From Nocardiopsis endophytica (GTDB lineage Bacteria; Actinomycetota; Actinomycetes; Streptosporangiales; Streptosporangiaceae): DNA of 64,000 nucleotides. The notes beneath the pieces were generated by a model. The model saw only the letters and a program-made list of their open reading frames with translations. It was not told the origin of the DNA and did not search any database. The position numbers and the translations under genes were made by a program. Location of the stretch: positions 1 through 64,000 of the forward strand of contig NZ_JAQFWQ010000029.1 of assembly GCF_027706725.1 (NCBI RefSeq), written 5' to 3'. Of the stretch, positions 16,293 through 24,528 are shown piece after piece (position 1 is the stretch's first letter; each line of letters opens with the position of its first letter).

Positions 16293-17165
16293 ATGCGGAT
16301 CTTCGCCGTCGGGGCGACCGGCGTGCTGGGCGGCGCGCTGGTGCCTGAACTGCTGGGGCGCGGCCACCGGGTCACGGTGATGGCCCCCGACCGCCTGGAC
16401 GGGGTGCCCGACCGGGCCGAGGCGGTGGCCGGCGACCTGCTCGACGCCGGGACGGACCTGGCGCCGCTGGTGGAGGGGCACGACGCGGTCGTCAACGTGG
16501 CCACGAGCATGCCGCGCGACCCGTCCCGGCCGGGCGCCTGGGCCCTGGCCGGGCGGGTGCGCTCGGAGGGCACGCCGCGCCTGGTCGACGCCGTGCGCCG
16601 GGCGTCGGTGGGCCGGATGGTGCAGATGAGCATCACCATGGCCTATGCCCCCGGCGGTGACCGGTGGCTGCGGGAGGACGCCCCCTTCGACCCCGACCCG
16701 GCGCGCCGTGCGCTGGTGGGCCCGGTGGCGGAGATGGAGGACGCGGTCACCGCCGTGCCGCCGGGCGAGCTCGCCTGGACGGTGCTGCGCGGCGCGCGCT
16801 TCGTCGGCCCGGGGACGGTCCAGGACGCCCAGCGGGACCTGCTGTCCCGCGGCGCCCTGAGCGTCCCGGGCGAGGAGGGGTCCTATGTGTCCATGGTGCA
16901 CGTCGCCGATTTCGCCGACGCGGTCGTCGCGGCCGTGGAACGGGGGCTCGTCGGGCGGGTCCTGAACGTGGCCGACATCCCCGTGCGCGTGGGGGACTAC
17001 TACCGGGCGCTGGCCGAGCGGACCGGCACCCCCGCCCCGCCGACCGACCCGGGGACCGCGCCGGACCTGCCGTCGCACCGGGTGTGGAGCGGCGCGGCCG
17101 GGACGGAGCTGGGCTGGGCACCGCGCCGGGGCGTGCTGCCCGAGCCGGTGCCCGCGCACGGGTGA
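16293..17165 (+). CDS. NAD(P)-dependent epimerase/dehydratase-like protein
   Basis: A GTG at 16266 overlaps the preceding stop, but ATG 16293 has GGGAGGGG 6-8 nt upstream and directly starts the fold (MRIFAVGATGVLGGALVPELLGRGHRVTVM), so I prefer it (290 residues). It continues with DAVVNVATSMP, RMVQMSITMAYAPGG, WTVLRGARFVGPGT and SMVHVADFADAV, the extended SDR pattern. The Tyr of SITMAYAPGG could be catalytic, but the usual Lys four residues later is absent, so activity as a classical dehydrogenase is doubtful. It is the last gene of the operon, before a strong terminator. Confidence 0.8.
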   Translation: MRIFAVGATGVLGGALVPELLGRGHRVTVMAPDRLDGVPDRAEAVAGDLLDAGTDLAPLVEGHDAVVNVATSMPRDPSRPGAWALAGRVRSEGTPRLVDAVRRASVGRMVQMSITMAYAPGGDRWLREDAPFDPDPARRALVGPVAEMEDAVTAVPPGELAWTVLRGARFVGPGTVQDAQRDLLSRGALSVPGEEGSYVSMVHVADFADAVVAAVERGLVGRVLNVADIPVRVGDYYRALAERTGTPAPPTDPGTAPDLPSHRVWSGAAGTELGWAPRRGVLPEPVPAHG

Positions 17166-17185
17166 CCGGCGCCGCCGTCGGGACG

Positions 17186-17229
17186 GCGGGGGCCGCCGGG
17201 GACGGGTGTCCGTCCCCGGCGGCCCCCGC
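17186..17229. terminator. Very strong bidirectional hairpin terminator
   Basis: A perfect 20-base GC-rich stem (17186-17205 with 17210-17229) around a GTGT loop separates the convergent epimerase-like and flavin oxidase genes. Confidence 0.88.
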
Positions 17230-17254
17230 GGTCTCAGGGCGGGTCTCCGCGGTC

Positions 17255-18847
17255 TCAGGGCAGGCGCACGGATTGCGCGTGGTGGAACACGTCCTTGGGG
17301 TCCCAGCGCTTCTTGGCCTTCTGCAGCCGCTTGTAGTTCCCCTTGAAGTACAGCTCGTGCCACGGGGTCCCCGAGGTGTTGTACTTCTCGTCCGAGAGGT
17401 CGGCGTCGCAGTAGTTGATGAAGCAGCCGTCGGTGTCGGCGTTGGGCACGGGCACGCCCCCGGTGTCCGCGTAGACGGCCGAGTAGAGGCCGCGGTGCCA
17501 CTCCAGGTGGCGGTCGTCCTCCTTCTCGCTCTGCCAGGCGGTGCCCCACAGCAGCAGCATGACCGCGTCGCGGTGCGGGTTGGCCGTGTCCCCGGGTGCG
17601 AGCTCGTTGATGCGGCCGCCGTAGGAGGCGATGGAGACCACGAACGGCGGCTGGGCGTAGTCGGTGTCGGAGAGCCTCTGGTAGAAGGCCGCGATCTGGG
17701 CGTCGGTGAACCCCTTGCGGTGGTAGCTGGACTTGTACTTGTAGCGGTCGGTCGGGTTGCTCATCCACATGCCCGGCCAGCCCGAGGCGTGCAGCCAGGG
17801 CATCCTCCGGTGGTCGGTCACGGTCGGGGTGACGCCCGAGCCCGCGTTGACCTCGGCCAGGAAGTCGTCGAGCAGCCCCTCGGCGCCGGGCTTGCCCGCG
17901 TCCATCTGCACGACCAGGTGGAAGGCGCCGGAGGGGCGGGTGGTCAGCTCCAGCCGGGAGAACAGGCCCGTGTAGGGGGTCCCGGCCCCGCTGTTGGCCT
18001 CCAGCCAGGCCCCGTAGTTGCGCATGATGGTGGTGAACGCCTTCTCGGTCATGGACTCCCAGGACCATTCCGAGCGGTGCACCCAGACCTCGGACGGCGG
18101 GGCGGGCAGGGCCTTCTCGGGGGTGGTGCCGCCGCCGGGCGAGCGGAACCAGAACCGGGTGGCGATGCCGAAGGAGCCCCCGCCGGCGCCGGTGTGCGCC
18201 CACCACAGGTCGCGCGCGGGGTCGTCCTTGCCGCGGGTGGCCACGACCTTCCTGACCGTGCCGTCGGCGTCGGCCACGACCGCCTCCACGGCGCTGAGGT
18301 GGTCGCTGATGAGCCCGTGCTCGCGGCTGAGCTGCCCGTACCCGGCGCCGGGGACGTGGCCTCCGGCGCGGACCGTGTAGCAGGACCCGCCGGGCAGGGT
18401 GCGCCCCCACTGTTTGATCAGGGTGTAGTAGACGTCCCCGAGCGCGGCTCCGGCCTCCACGCACACGGCGTTGCGGTCGGCGTCCCAGGAGATGCCGTCC
18501 ATCCGGCTCATGTCCACGACCGCCCCGACCCCGGGGCGGTCGACGAAGTTCTCATAGCAGTGGCCGCCGCTGCGCACGGACAGCTCGTGGCCGGATTCGA
18601 GCGCCCGCTCCACGGCGGCGACCGCGTCGTCGGCCGAGGCCGGCAGGTGGACCCGGTCGGGCGCCCCGATCCAGCGCTGGTTCTGCCCGCGGGTGAGCGC
18701 GGGGTAGCGCGGGTCGTCGGCGCCCAGGGACACGAGCCCGCCCGCGGGCGCCGGCGCCGCCTGGGCGGACCGGGCCGGGGCGAGGAAGGCGGCTCCCCCG
18801 GCGAGCGCCGACCAGGTGAGCATGCCTCGGCGTGAGATCGCATTCAT
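17255..18847 (-). CDS. Secreted berberine-bridge-enzyme-like FAD oxidase (Tat substrate)
   Basis: Start at the ATG ending at 18847 with GAGAAGG upstream; 530 residues. Residues 1-30 form a Tat signal (SRRGML, hydrophobic core, ARSAQA cleavage region). The PCMH-type FAD domain carries both sites for bicovalent flavin: H96 in VRSGGHCYENF and C156 in GGSCYTVRAGGHVPGAGYG. The C-terminal BBE element NYCDADL...WHELYFKGNYKRLQKAKKRWDPKDVFHH completes the family. Such enzymes oxidise alcohols, sugars or ring systems with O2 and are common as tailoring enzymes, for example in oligosaccharide or polyketide oxidation. Export suggests it acts on an extracellular molecule, possibly the product of this locus. 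It is on the opposite strand from its neighbours and stands alone. Confidence 0.92.
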   Translation of the reverse strand: MNAISRRGMLTWSALAGGAAFLAPARSAQAAPAPAGGLVSLGADDPRYPALTRGQNQRWIGAPDRVHLPASADDAVAAVERALESGHELSVRSGGHCYENFVDRPGVGAVVDMSRMDGISWDADRNAVCVEAGAALGDVYYTLIKQWGRTLPGGSCYTVRAGGHVPGAGYGQLSREHGLISDHLSAVEAVVADADGTVRKVVATRGKDDPARDLWWAHTGAGGGSFGIATRFWFRSPGGGTTPEKALPAPPSEVWVHRSEWSWESMTEKAFTTIMRNYGAWLEANSGAGTPYTGLFSRLELTTRPSGAFHLVVQMDAGKPGAEGLLDDFLAEVNAGSGVTPTVTDHRRMPWLHASGWPGMWMSNPTDRYKYKSSYHRKGFTDAQIAAFYQRLSDTDYAQPPFVVSIASYGGRINELAPGDTANPHRDAVMLLLWGTAWQSEKEDDRHLEWHRGLYSAVYADTGGVPVPNADTDGCFINYCDADLSDEKYNTSGTPWHELYFKGNYKRLQKAKKRWDPKDVFHHAQSVRLP

Positions 18848-19054
18848 CGGACCTTCTCGCAAGACTCGCGGGGCCGCCCGGCCGGGAGGCCCCTGCGCTG
18901 CATGGACACGCCCAGGGTCCCGGGAGGGCCCAGGTGGGCGATATAGCGCAAATAAGGGATTCGCACGAAATGCGCACAGTGTGACGCTTGAGCGACGCAT
19001 CGTGCCTGCGGCGACGGCGCCGGCAGGACCGGTTCCAGGAGAGGAGAGCGTTCG

Positions 19055-19546
19055 GTGAGCGCTGAGGAGAGCAAGGCCAGAGCCGTCCACGTCCCGGCCG
19101 GAGAGGGGCCGAGCGTGTGGGCGTTCAGCGGGGACCGCTACACCCTGAAGGCCGCGACCAAGGACACCCACGGCGCCCTGGGGGTGATGGAGGCCGAGAT
19201 CCCCCCGGGCAGCGGCCCGCCCCTGCACCTGCACCAGAATGAGGACGAGATCTTCTACCTGCTGGAGGGCACGCTGGAGATCACCGACGTCGACCGGACC
19301 TTCGTCGCGCACCGGGGGGCGTTCCTGCTCCTGCCCCGCGGCTCGGCGCACCGGTTCCAGAACATCGGGGACACGCCCGCCCGGATGCTGATGCTGTTCA
19401 CCCCGAGCGGCTTCGAGGAGTTCTTCATGGAGGTCGGCGAGCAGGTGCGGGAGGGCGAGGCGGCCCCCTCGCCCGACCGCTTCGCCACCGACGTCGAGCG
19501 CTCGATGCGCATCGCCGCCGAGAAGTACGGGATCGAGCAGCTCTGA
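19055..19546 (+). CDS. Single-domain cupin protein
   Basis: The GTG start at 19055 is preceded by GGAGAGGAGAG. The 163-residue product contains cupin motif 1 (PLHLHQNEDEIFYLLEG) with the His-x-His and Glu metal ligands, and motif 2 (FLLLPRGSAHRFQNIGD) with the final His. The C-terminal helix region follows (GFEEFFMEVGEQV). The complete ligand set implies a bound metal and possible dioxygenase or isomerase activity, but cupins of this size are functionally diverse. It is divergent from the secreted flavin oxidase (207 bases between), so both could answer to the same regulator. Confidence 0.85.
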   Translation: MSAEESKARAVHVPAGEGPSVWAFSGDRYTLKAATKDTHGALGVMEAEIPPGSGPPLHLHQNEDEIFYLLEGTLEITDVDRTFVAHRGAFLLLPRGSAHRFQNIGDTPARMLMLFTPSGFEEFFMEVGEQVREGEAAPSPDRFATDVERSMRIAAEKYGIEQL

Positions 19547-19568
19547 GGGCGTAGGCCCCCGCAGGCGG

Positions 19569-20201
19569 TCAGGACGCCGGAGAGGCCGCGTCCGGGCGGG
19601 CCTGCCGGGCGAGCCGGTCCCAGCCCGCCATGGCGGCGTCGACCACCGCGTGCACCCGCTCCCGGTCGGCGCCGTCGCGCGCCTGGATGGACAGGCCGTG
19701 CAGGACGGTCAGCGCGTAGGAGGCCAGGGTGTCGGCGTCGGCCCCGGGGGGCAGGTCGCCCTCCTCGGTGCCGCGCACGATGCGCCCGCGCACCTTGGCG
19801 TGGTCCCGGCGCCGGCATTCGGCCAGGTAGGCCCGGATGTGCTCGTTGCCCTCGGCCAGGTTCACCCCCGACAGCACGACCATGCAGCCCGCCGGGGTCT
19901 CGGGGTCGACATAGGCGTCGGCGTTGCCGCGCAGCATGGCCTCGACCGCCTCCCGGGCCGTGGGCCGGCCCATCGCCCGGTCGGTGGGCGAGGACTGGGG
20001 GCTGTTGTAGAGCTCCACGGCCTCGCGGAAGAGGTCGTCCTTGGCCCCGAAGGCCGCGTACAGGCTGGTCGGGGTGATCCCCATGGCCGCGGTGAGCATC
20101 GCCAGCGAGGTGCCCTCGTAGCCGTGCTCCCAGAACAGGCGCATCGCGGTCCTGAGCGCCGCCTCCCGGTCGAACCGCCGCGGACGTCCGCGTCCCGCCA
20201 T
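19569..20201 (-). CDS. TetR-family repressor controlling the adjacent SDR/SMR operon
   Basis: The 210-residue protein begins at the ATG ending at 20201 (MAGRGRPRRFDREAALRTAMRLFWEHGYEGTSLAMLTAAMGITPTSLYAAFGAKDDLF), a textbook TetR HTH with the AcrR-like C-terminal ligand domain (TPAGCMVVLSGVNLAEGNEHIRAYLAECRRRDHAKVRGRI) of the TetR_C_16/YcdC type. It is divergent from the SDR gene and a near-perfect 22-base palindrome sits between the two, so autoregulation and repression of the SDR-transporter operon are likely. The inducer is unknown; the efflux genes suggest a small cationic or quinone-like compound. Confidence 0.9.
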   Translation of the reverse strand: MAGRGRPRRFDREAALRTAMRLFWEHGYEGTSLAMLTAAMGITPTSLYAAFGAKDDLFREAVELYNSPQSSPTDRAMGRPTAREAVEAMLRGNADAYVDPETPAGCMVVLSGVNLAEGNEHIRAYLAECRRRDHAKVRGRIVRGTEEGDLPPGADADTLASYALTVLHGLSIQARDGADRERVHAVVDAAMAGWDRLARQARPDAASPAS

Positions 20202-20245
20202 CGGGCCCACCGCCTTCCCTTGACACCCGCCCCCGATCCTAGCAA

Positions 20246-20267
20246 TTATGTAGCGATCACTACATAA
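20246..20267. promoter_or_regulatory. TetR operator palindrome
   Basis: The arms TTATGTAGCGA and TCACTACATAA form a 22-base inverted repeat with one mismatched position, centred in the short divergent region between the repressor and SDR starts. It is strikingly AT-rich for this genome, as operators overlapping promoters usually are. Confidence 0.8.
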
Positions 20268-20291
20268 AAATCTGCGAGGAGGACACCCCCC

Positions 20292-21032
20292 ATGGGTTCG
20301 CTTGACGGCAAGTCCGCGCTGGTCACCGGCGGCAGCAGGGGCATCGGCGCGGCGACCGCCGCCCGTCTGGCCGAGGAGGGCGCCGCGGTCGCGATCACCT
20401 ACACCTCGGCCCAGGACCGCGCCGAGAAGGTGGTCCGCGGGATCGAGGAGTCGGGCGGCCGGGCGGTGGCGCTGCGCGCCGACGCGGCCGACCCCCAGGC
20501 GGTGACGGCCGCGGTGGACGGGGCCGCCTCCGCGCTGGGGTCGCTGGACATCCTCGTCAACAACGCCGGGATCTTCCCCTACGGCGACATCCGGGAGTTC
20601 ACCCTGGAGGACTACGAGAACACCATGGCCGTCCACGTGCGCGCGGTGTTCGTGGCCGTCCAGGCGGCCCTGCGCCACATGGGGGAGGGCGGGCGCATCA
20701 TCACCATCGGCAGCAGCCTGACCGAGCGCGTCCCGGCCCCGGGGATCAGCCTGTACGCGATGAGCAAGTCCGCGCTCATCGGGTTCACCAAGGGCCTGGC
20801 CCGTGATGTGGGCCCCCTCGGGATCACCGCGGCCATCGTCCACCCCGGCTCCACCGACACCGAGATGAACCCGGCCGACAGCGAGGAGGCCGACGAGGAG
20901 CGCGCCCTGACCGCCCTGGGCCGCTACGCCCGCCCCGAGGAGATCGCCGCCTCGGTGGCCCACCTCGCCGGGCCCGGCGGCGCCTACATCACCGGCACGT
21001 CGATCACCGTCGACGGCGGCGTGACGGCGTGA
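20292..21032 (+). CDS. Classical short-chain dehydrogenase/reductase (FabG-like)
   Basis: 246 residues with TGGSRGIG for cofactor binding, NNAG (ILVNNAGIF), the catalytic Ser in TIGSSL and Tyr-x-x-x-Lys in YAMSKSALIGF, and a final GGAYITGTSITVDGG. The Arg/Ser after the first strand (TYTSAQDRAEK) suggests NADP(H). The gene is first in an operon with two small multidrug resistance proteins, the next one starting on its stop codon (GTGA). The arrangement TetR-SDR-SMR is that of an inducible detoxification unit in which a reactive carbonyl or quinone is reduced and exported. Confidence 0.92.
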   Translation: MGSLDGKSALVTGGSRGIGAATAARLAEEGAAVAITYTSAQDRAEKVVRGIEESGGRAVALRADAADPQAVTAAVDGAASALGSLDILVNNAGIFPYGDIREFTLEDYENTMAVHVRAVFVAVQAALRHMGEGGRIITIGSSLTERVPAPGISLYAMSKSALIGFTKGLARDVGPLGITAAIVHPGSTDTEMNPADSEEADEERALTALGRYARPEEIAASVAHLAGPGGAYITGTSITVDGGVTA

Positions 21033-21472
21033 GCACGGTCCAGCACCCCCGCCCGCGCGGCGCCGAGCCGCGCGGCGGGGGCCGCCGCGCCGCGTTCTTC
21101 TGGACGGTCCTCGTCGTGGCCGGGCTGCTGGAGATCGTCTGGTCGCTGGCGCTCAAGGAGGCCGAGGGCCTCACCCGGCCGGGCTGGGCCGCCGCGGGGA
21201 TCGCCACGGCCATGGCCAGCCTGGGCCTGCTCTCCTACGCCCTGAAGGGGCTCCCCGTGGGCAGCGCCTACGCCGCCTGGGTCGGCATCGGAAGCGTCGG
21301 CGTCGCCGTCGCCGGGATGCTCGCCCTCGGCGAGCCGGTCACCGTCCCGCGGCTGCTGTTCCTGGGACTGATCGTCGCGGGCGTCGTCATCCTCAGCCTG
21401 GCCGAGACCCCGCCGGGCGAGGATGGGGCGGCCGAGCGCCCCGGGGCGGCGAACGCCGCTGAGCAGAGCTGA
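21029..21472 (+). CDS. SMR-family efflux protein, SugE/Gdx-like subunit 1
   Basis: GTG 21029 overlaps the SDR stop. The 147-residue product has a 20-residue basic N-terminal extension, four membrane helices, and the SMR hallmark Glu in GLLEIVWSLALKEAEGLTRPGW, with LPVGSAYAAWVGIGSVG in helix 3. The W-S-L-A-L-K pattern and GLTRP loop match the SugE/Gdx branch, many of which export guanidinium, rather than the EmrE drug branch. It also has a hydrophilic C-terminal tail. Two homologous genes in tandem suggest a heterodimeric exporter. No guanidine riboswitch is visible; control is by the upstream TetR. Confidence 0.88.
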   Translation: MSTVQHPRPRGAEPRGGGRRAAFFWTVLVVAGLLEIVWSLALKEAEGLTRPGWAAAGIATAMASLGLLSYALKGLPVGSAYAAWVGIGSVGVAVAGMLALGEPVTVPRLLFLGLIVAGVVILSLAETPPGEDGAAERPGAANAAEQS

Positions 21473-21503
21473 CAGAGCTGACGAGGAATGCGAGGAGGCA
21501 CCG

Positions 21504-21821
21504 ATGGCATGGGTGGTCCTGACCGTCGCCGGACTGCTTGAGATCGTCTGGTCGCTGGCGCTCAAGAAGGCCGACGGACTGACCCGCCCGGGCTGGAGCG
21601 TGCTGGGCGTGGGCACGGCCATGGTCAGCCTGGGCCTGCTCTCCTACGCCCTGAAGGACCTCCCGGTGGGCACCGCCTATGCCGCCTGGGTCGGCATCGG
21701 GACCGTGGGCGTCGCCGTCGCCGGGATGGCCGCCTTCCGCGAGCCCGCCTCGCGCACGCGCCTGGCCGGCCTCGCGGCGATCATCGCGGGGGTGGTGGGG
21801 CTCAACCTGATCGGAGGCTGA
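21504..21821 (+). CDS. SMR-family efflux protein, SugE/Gdx-like subunit 2
   Basis: ATG 21504 follows GAGGAGG by 8 nt; 105 residues, the standard length. Four helices, with the conserved Glu in GLLEIVWSLALKKADGLTRPGW and LPVGTAYAAWVGIGTVG. It is nearly identical to subunit 1 in the first three helices, so the pair arose by tandem duplication. The second copy lacks the N-terminal extension and tail of the first. In known paired SMR systems the two subunits insert with opposite topology; whether the charge bias differs enough here would need topology prediction. Confidence 0.9.
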   Translation: MAWVVLTVAGLLEIVWSLALKKADGLTRPGWSVLGVGTAMVSLGLLSYALKDLPVGTAYAAWVGIGTVGVAVAGMAAFREPASRTRLAGLAAIIAGVVGLNLIGG

Positions 21822-21860
21822 ACCACCGCTCCGCGGGCGCCCCGTGCGCGCGGACCGGCG

Positions 21861-21889
21861 GGGCGCCGCCCGCGCGACGGGCGGCGCCC
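21861..21889 (+). terminator. Hairpin terminator of the SDR-SMR operon
   Basis: GGGCGCCGCCCG (21861-21872) pairs perfectly with 21878-21889 across a 5-nt loop, 40 nt after the last stop codon. Confidence 0.78.
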
Positions 21890-22231
21890 ATTCGGCGTGC
21901 CCGCGGCAAGAGAATAGGAATTCACACACGGCAGGCGAGTGGCGCATTCTGGCCAACCCCCTCTCCAGAGAACTTCGATCACGGTCCTGAATGTATGATC
22001 GCCCGGGGGCCGAAGGGCCCGGCCCATTGGGTCCTCCCCCACTGCCCCCCATTTTCCGCGCCCGTCGACGACCTGCACCGGAACCACAGACAATGCTCTG
22101 ACCAGCACGGACACGACCCGTCTCGCACACGGGCCACGATTAGGCCATTCGGACCGCAGTCCACCCACGAATAAAGGGGCCGCCCCCGCTACCGCCCCGC
22201 CACGGTCCGTTCGCAACTCATCCCCCCATTC
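21890..22231. other. 342-base upstream region of the LuxR-type gene
   Basis: Somewhat lower GC than the flanking genes, consistent with a promoter region. I see no gene and no convincing paired promoter hexamers or palindrome. Confidence 0.35.
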
Positions 22232-24427
22232 GTGGGCACCAACTCCCCGACGGAGGCCCGGCAATTGTCCGCGTTCACGCAAACGGTGAGTTCTGACCAG
22301 GAATCCGGCAGTCACGCTTCCCTGACGACCACGGCGACCGGCCTTTTCACGCTCTCCCCCACGCCCTCCGGCGGTTCGGACCTTCCGGCACTGGCCGGGC
22401 TGACGGACCGGGCGCGGTGGCTCCTCAACGCCTGCACCATCCTCGAGCAGCCGTTCACGGCCGAGCAGCTCGCGGCCGTCCTGGGCGCCTCCCCGCCCGA
22501 CGTCCTGCCCGTGCTCCACGAGGTCCTGCAGGCCGGCGCCCTCGTCGACGAGGGCGGCCGCTTCCGCTTCCGCAGCGACCGGCTGCGTGCACGGCTCTCG
22601 GGGGCGCTCACCATCGGGGTCCGCGAGGCCCTCAGGTCCGCCGCCCGCGGCGGCGGCACCGGGCCCGGGCCCGACCCCGCCATCGACACGCTGCTCACCC
22701 TCACCGAGGAGATGAAGGCGACCGCGCCCCGGACCGCGGCCGACCTCACCGTGCACCTGCTCTCCCTGCTCCCGGCCGACGACCGGCGCCGCCCCGGCCT
22801 GGGCGCCCAGGCCGTCCGCCTGCTCGCCCTGTCCGGCCGCTCGGCCGAAGGCACGCGCCTGGGCGACGAGCTGCTGCAGAGCCCGCTTCCCCCGACCGCC
22901 TCCGGCGAGGTCTACCTGGCCCTGGCCGACACGGCCTACATGCACGGGCACGCCGACGACGCCGTGGCCTACTCCGCCAAGGCCCTGGCCCTGCCAGGGC
23001 TCCCCCCGCAGACGCTGGCGCGCATCCGCAGCATCCGGGCGCACGGGCTGCTGGACACGGCGCCCGGCGAGGAGGCGGTGCACGACGCCGACGCCCTGTC
23101 CTGCCGGGCGGTCGACGGCGCCGCCCGCACCGGGGACCTGGTCTCCCTGGTCTGCGGCTACTCCAGCCGCTGCCGCAGCTCCCTGGAGCTCGGCGACATC
23201 GAGGCCTCGGTGCGCTTCGGCACCACGGCGGTGCGCATCGCCGACGAGTCCGGCGGCCAGGCGGGCCACCGCCACCCGCGGCTGTGGCTGGCCGCGGCCT
23301 ACACCGCCGCCGACCGGACCGCCGAGGCGCTGGACACCCTGACCGCCGACCGGGAGGAGCTGGAGCGGTTCGGCACCTCCTGGTCGCAGCCGCTGTGGCA
23401 CCTGCGCCTGGCCGAGCTGGCGGTGCGCTCGGGCGACCTGGACCAGGCCCGGCTGGAGGCGGAGCTGGGCGCGCGGGCGCTCGGCGGCCGCCGCGGCTCC
23501 CCGCACGGGGTGCGGCTGGAGCTGGTCCATGCCGCCGTCGCCCTGCACCGCGGCGACCTGGAGCGGGCCGGCGGACACATCGCGGACGCCGAGGCCGGGG
23601 CCGCCTCCGGCCGCTTCTCGCCCCCGGCCGACCTGCCGTGGCTGCGGGCCCAGCACACCGAGGCGGTGGCCGGGCCCGGCGGGGCGCTGGCGCAGATCGC
23701 CGAGACCGCGCGGGACCGCGGGCGGCTGCGGCGCCTGCTCGTGCGGCACCCCGACGCGGCCGCCCGGATCGCCGTGTGGGCCCGCGGACACGGTCCGCAC
23801 GGGCTCGCGGAGGCGGTGGCGGCCCAGGCCCGCGCGCTGGCCGACCGGAATCCGCAGGTGGAGCTGTTCACGGCGGCCGCGCTGCACGCCGAAGGGGTGG
23901 TGGGTGGGTCCGCCGCCTCCCTGCGCGACGCGGTGGAGGCCTACGCGCGGGGCAGCAGGGTCCTCGCCATGGCCGGGGCCGTGTACGACCTGGCCGCCCT
24001 GGAGACCGGGGCGGCGGGCGCGGCGCCCCGGACCGGGGCGGCGCCGGCCGGCACCGCCGCGCTCGTGGAGGAGGCCGTGGCGGCGACCGCCGCCGTCGGC
24101 GCCGAGGCGCAGGGCGCCCGGCTGCGCCCGCTGCTGGAGCTGCTGCGCGCCGAAGCGGACGCGTCCGGGCCCGACCCGTCCGGGCTCACCGGATCGGAGA
24201 TGCGGGTGGCCCGGCTCGTCGCCGAGGGACTGACCAACCGGGAGGTGGCCGCCCGCCTGCACCTGTCCCCGCACACCGTCGACAGCCACCTCCGGCACAG
24301 CTTCACCAAGCTGGACATCAGCAGCCGGGTGGAGCTGACCCGGTGGGTGCTGGCCAACGACGGGAACGCCCGCGCCCGGCTGCGCCCGGCCGCCCCCGAG
24401 GGCGGGCTTGGCGCGAACGCGGGATGA
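22232..24427 (+). CDS. LuxR-family regulator, LAL-like without the ATPase domain
   Basis: The frame starts at GTG 22232 without a visible ribosome site, so the exact start is open (GTG 22288 is another option); up to 731 residues. The region around 50-125 (LTDRARWLLNACTILEQPFTAEQLAAVLGAS, then GALVDEGGRFRFRSDRLRARL) matches the winged-helix part that follows the ATPase in large LAL regulators. It is followed by a long TPR-like alpha-helical region and a C-terminal LuxR HTH (LTGSEMRVARLVAEGLTNREVAARLHLSPHTVDSHLRHSFTKL). No Walker A or B motif precedes, so it is a shortened LAL. It sits 100 bases before the ligase-methyltransferase pair, which it probably activates. Confidence 0.85.
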   Translation: MGTNSPTEARQLSAFTQTVSSDQESGSHASLTTTATGLFTLSPTPSGGSDLPALAGLTDRARWLLNACTILEQPFTAEQLAAVLGASPPDVLPVLHEVLQAGALVDEGGRFRFRSDRLRARLSGALTIGVREALRSAARGGGTGPGPDPAIDTLLTLTEEMKATAPRTAADLTVHLLSLLPADDRRRPGLGAQAVRLLALSGRSAEGTRLGDELLQSPLPPTASGEVYLALADTAYMHGHADDAVAYSAKALALPGLPPQTLARIRSIRAHGLLDTAPGEEAVHDADALSCRAVDGAARTGDLVSLVCGYSSRCRSSLELGDIEASVRFGTTAVRIADESGGQAGHRHPRLWLAAAYTAADRTAEALDTLTADREELERFGTSWSQPLWHLRLAELAVRSGDLDQARLEAELGARALGGRRGSPHGVRLELVHAAVALHRGDLERAGGHIADAEAGAASGRFSPPADLPWLRAQHTEAVAGPGGALAQIAETARDRGRLRRLLVRHPDAAARIAVWARGHGPHGLAEAVAAQARALADRNPQVELFTAAALHAEGVVGGSAASLRDAVEAYARGSRVLAMAGAVYDLAALETGAAGAAPRTGAAPAGTAALVEEAVAATAAVGAEAQGARLRPLLELLRAEADASGPDPSGLTGSEMRVARLVAEGLTNREVAARLHLSPHTVDSHLRHSFTKLDISSRVELTRWVLANDGNARARLRPAAPEGGLGANAG

Positions 24428-24528
24428 GCCGCGGCGGCCGCCGCGGCCATCCTTCAAAGGTGCGCGGGCGGGCCGGGGCCGTCCCCCGCCGCCCGCGCCC
24501 CGACCCCGAGCGCACTGGAGGACCCGCG

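Noticed and set aside
21677-24457. 926-residue minus-strand frame opposite the LuxR-type gene
   Set aside because: Repetitive Gly/Arg/Ala/Val translation without domains; the plus strand ends in a clear LuxR HTH.
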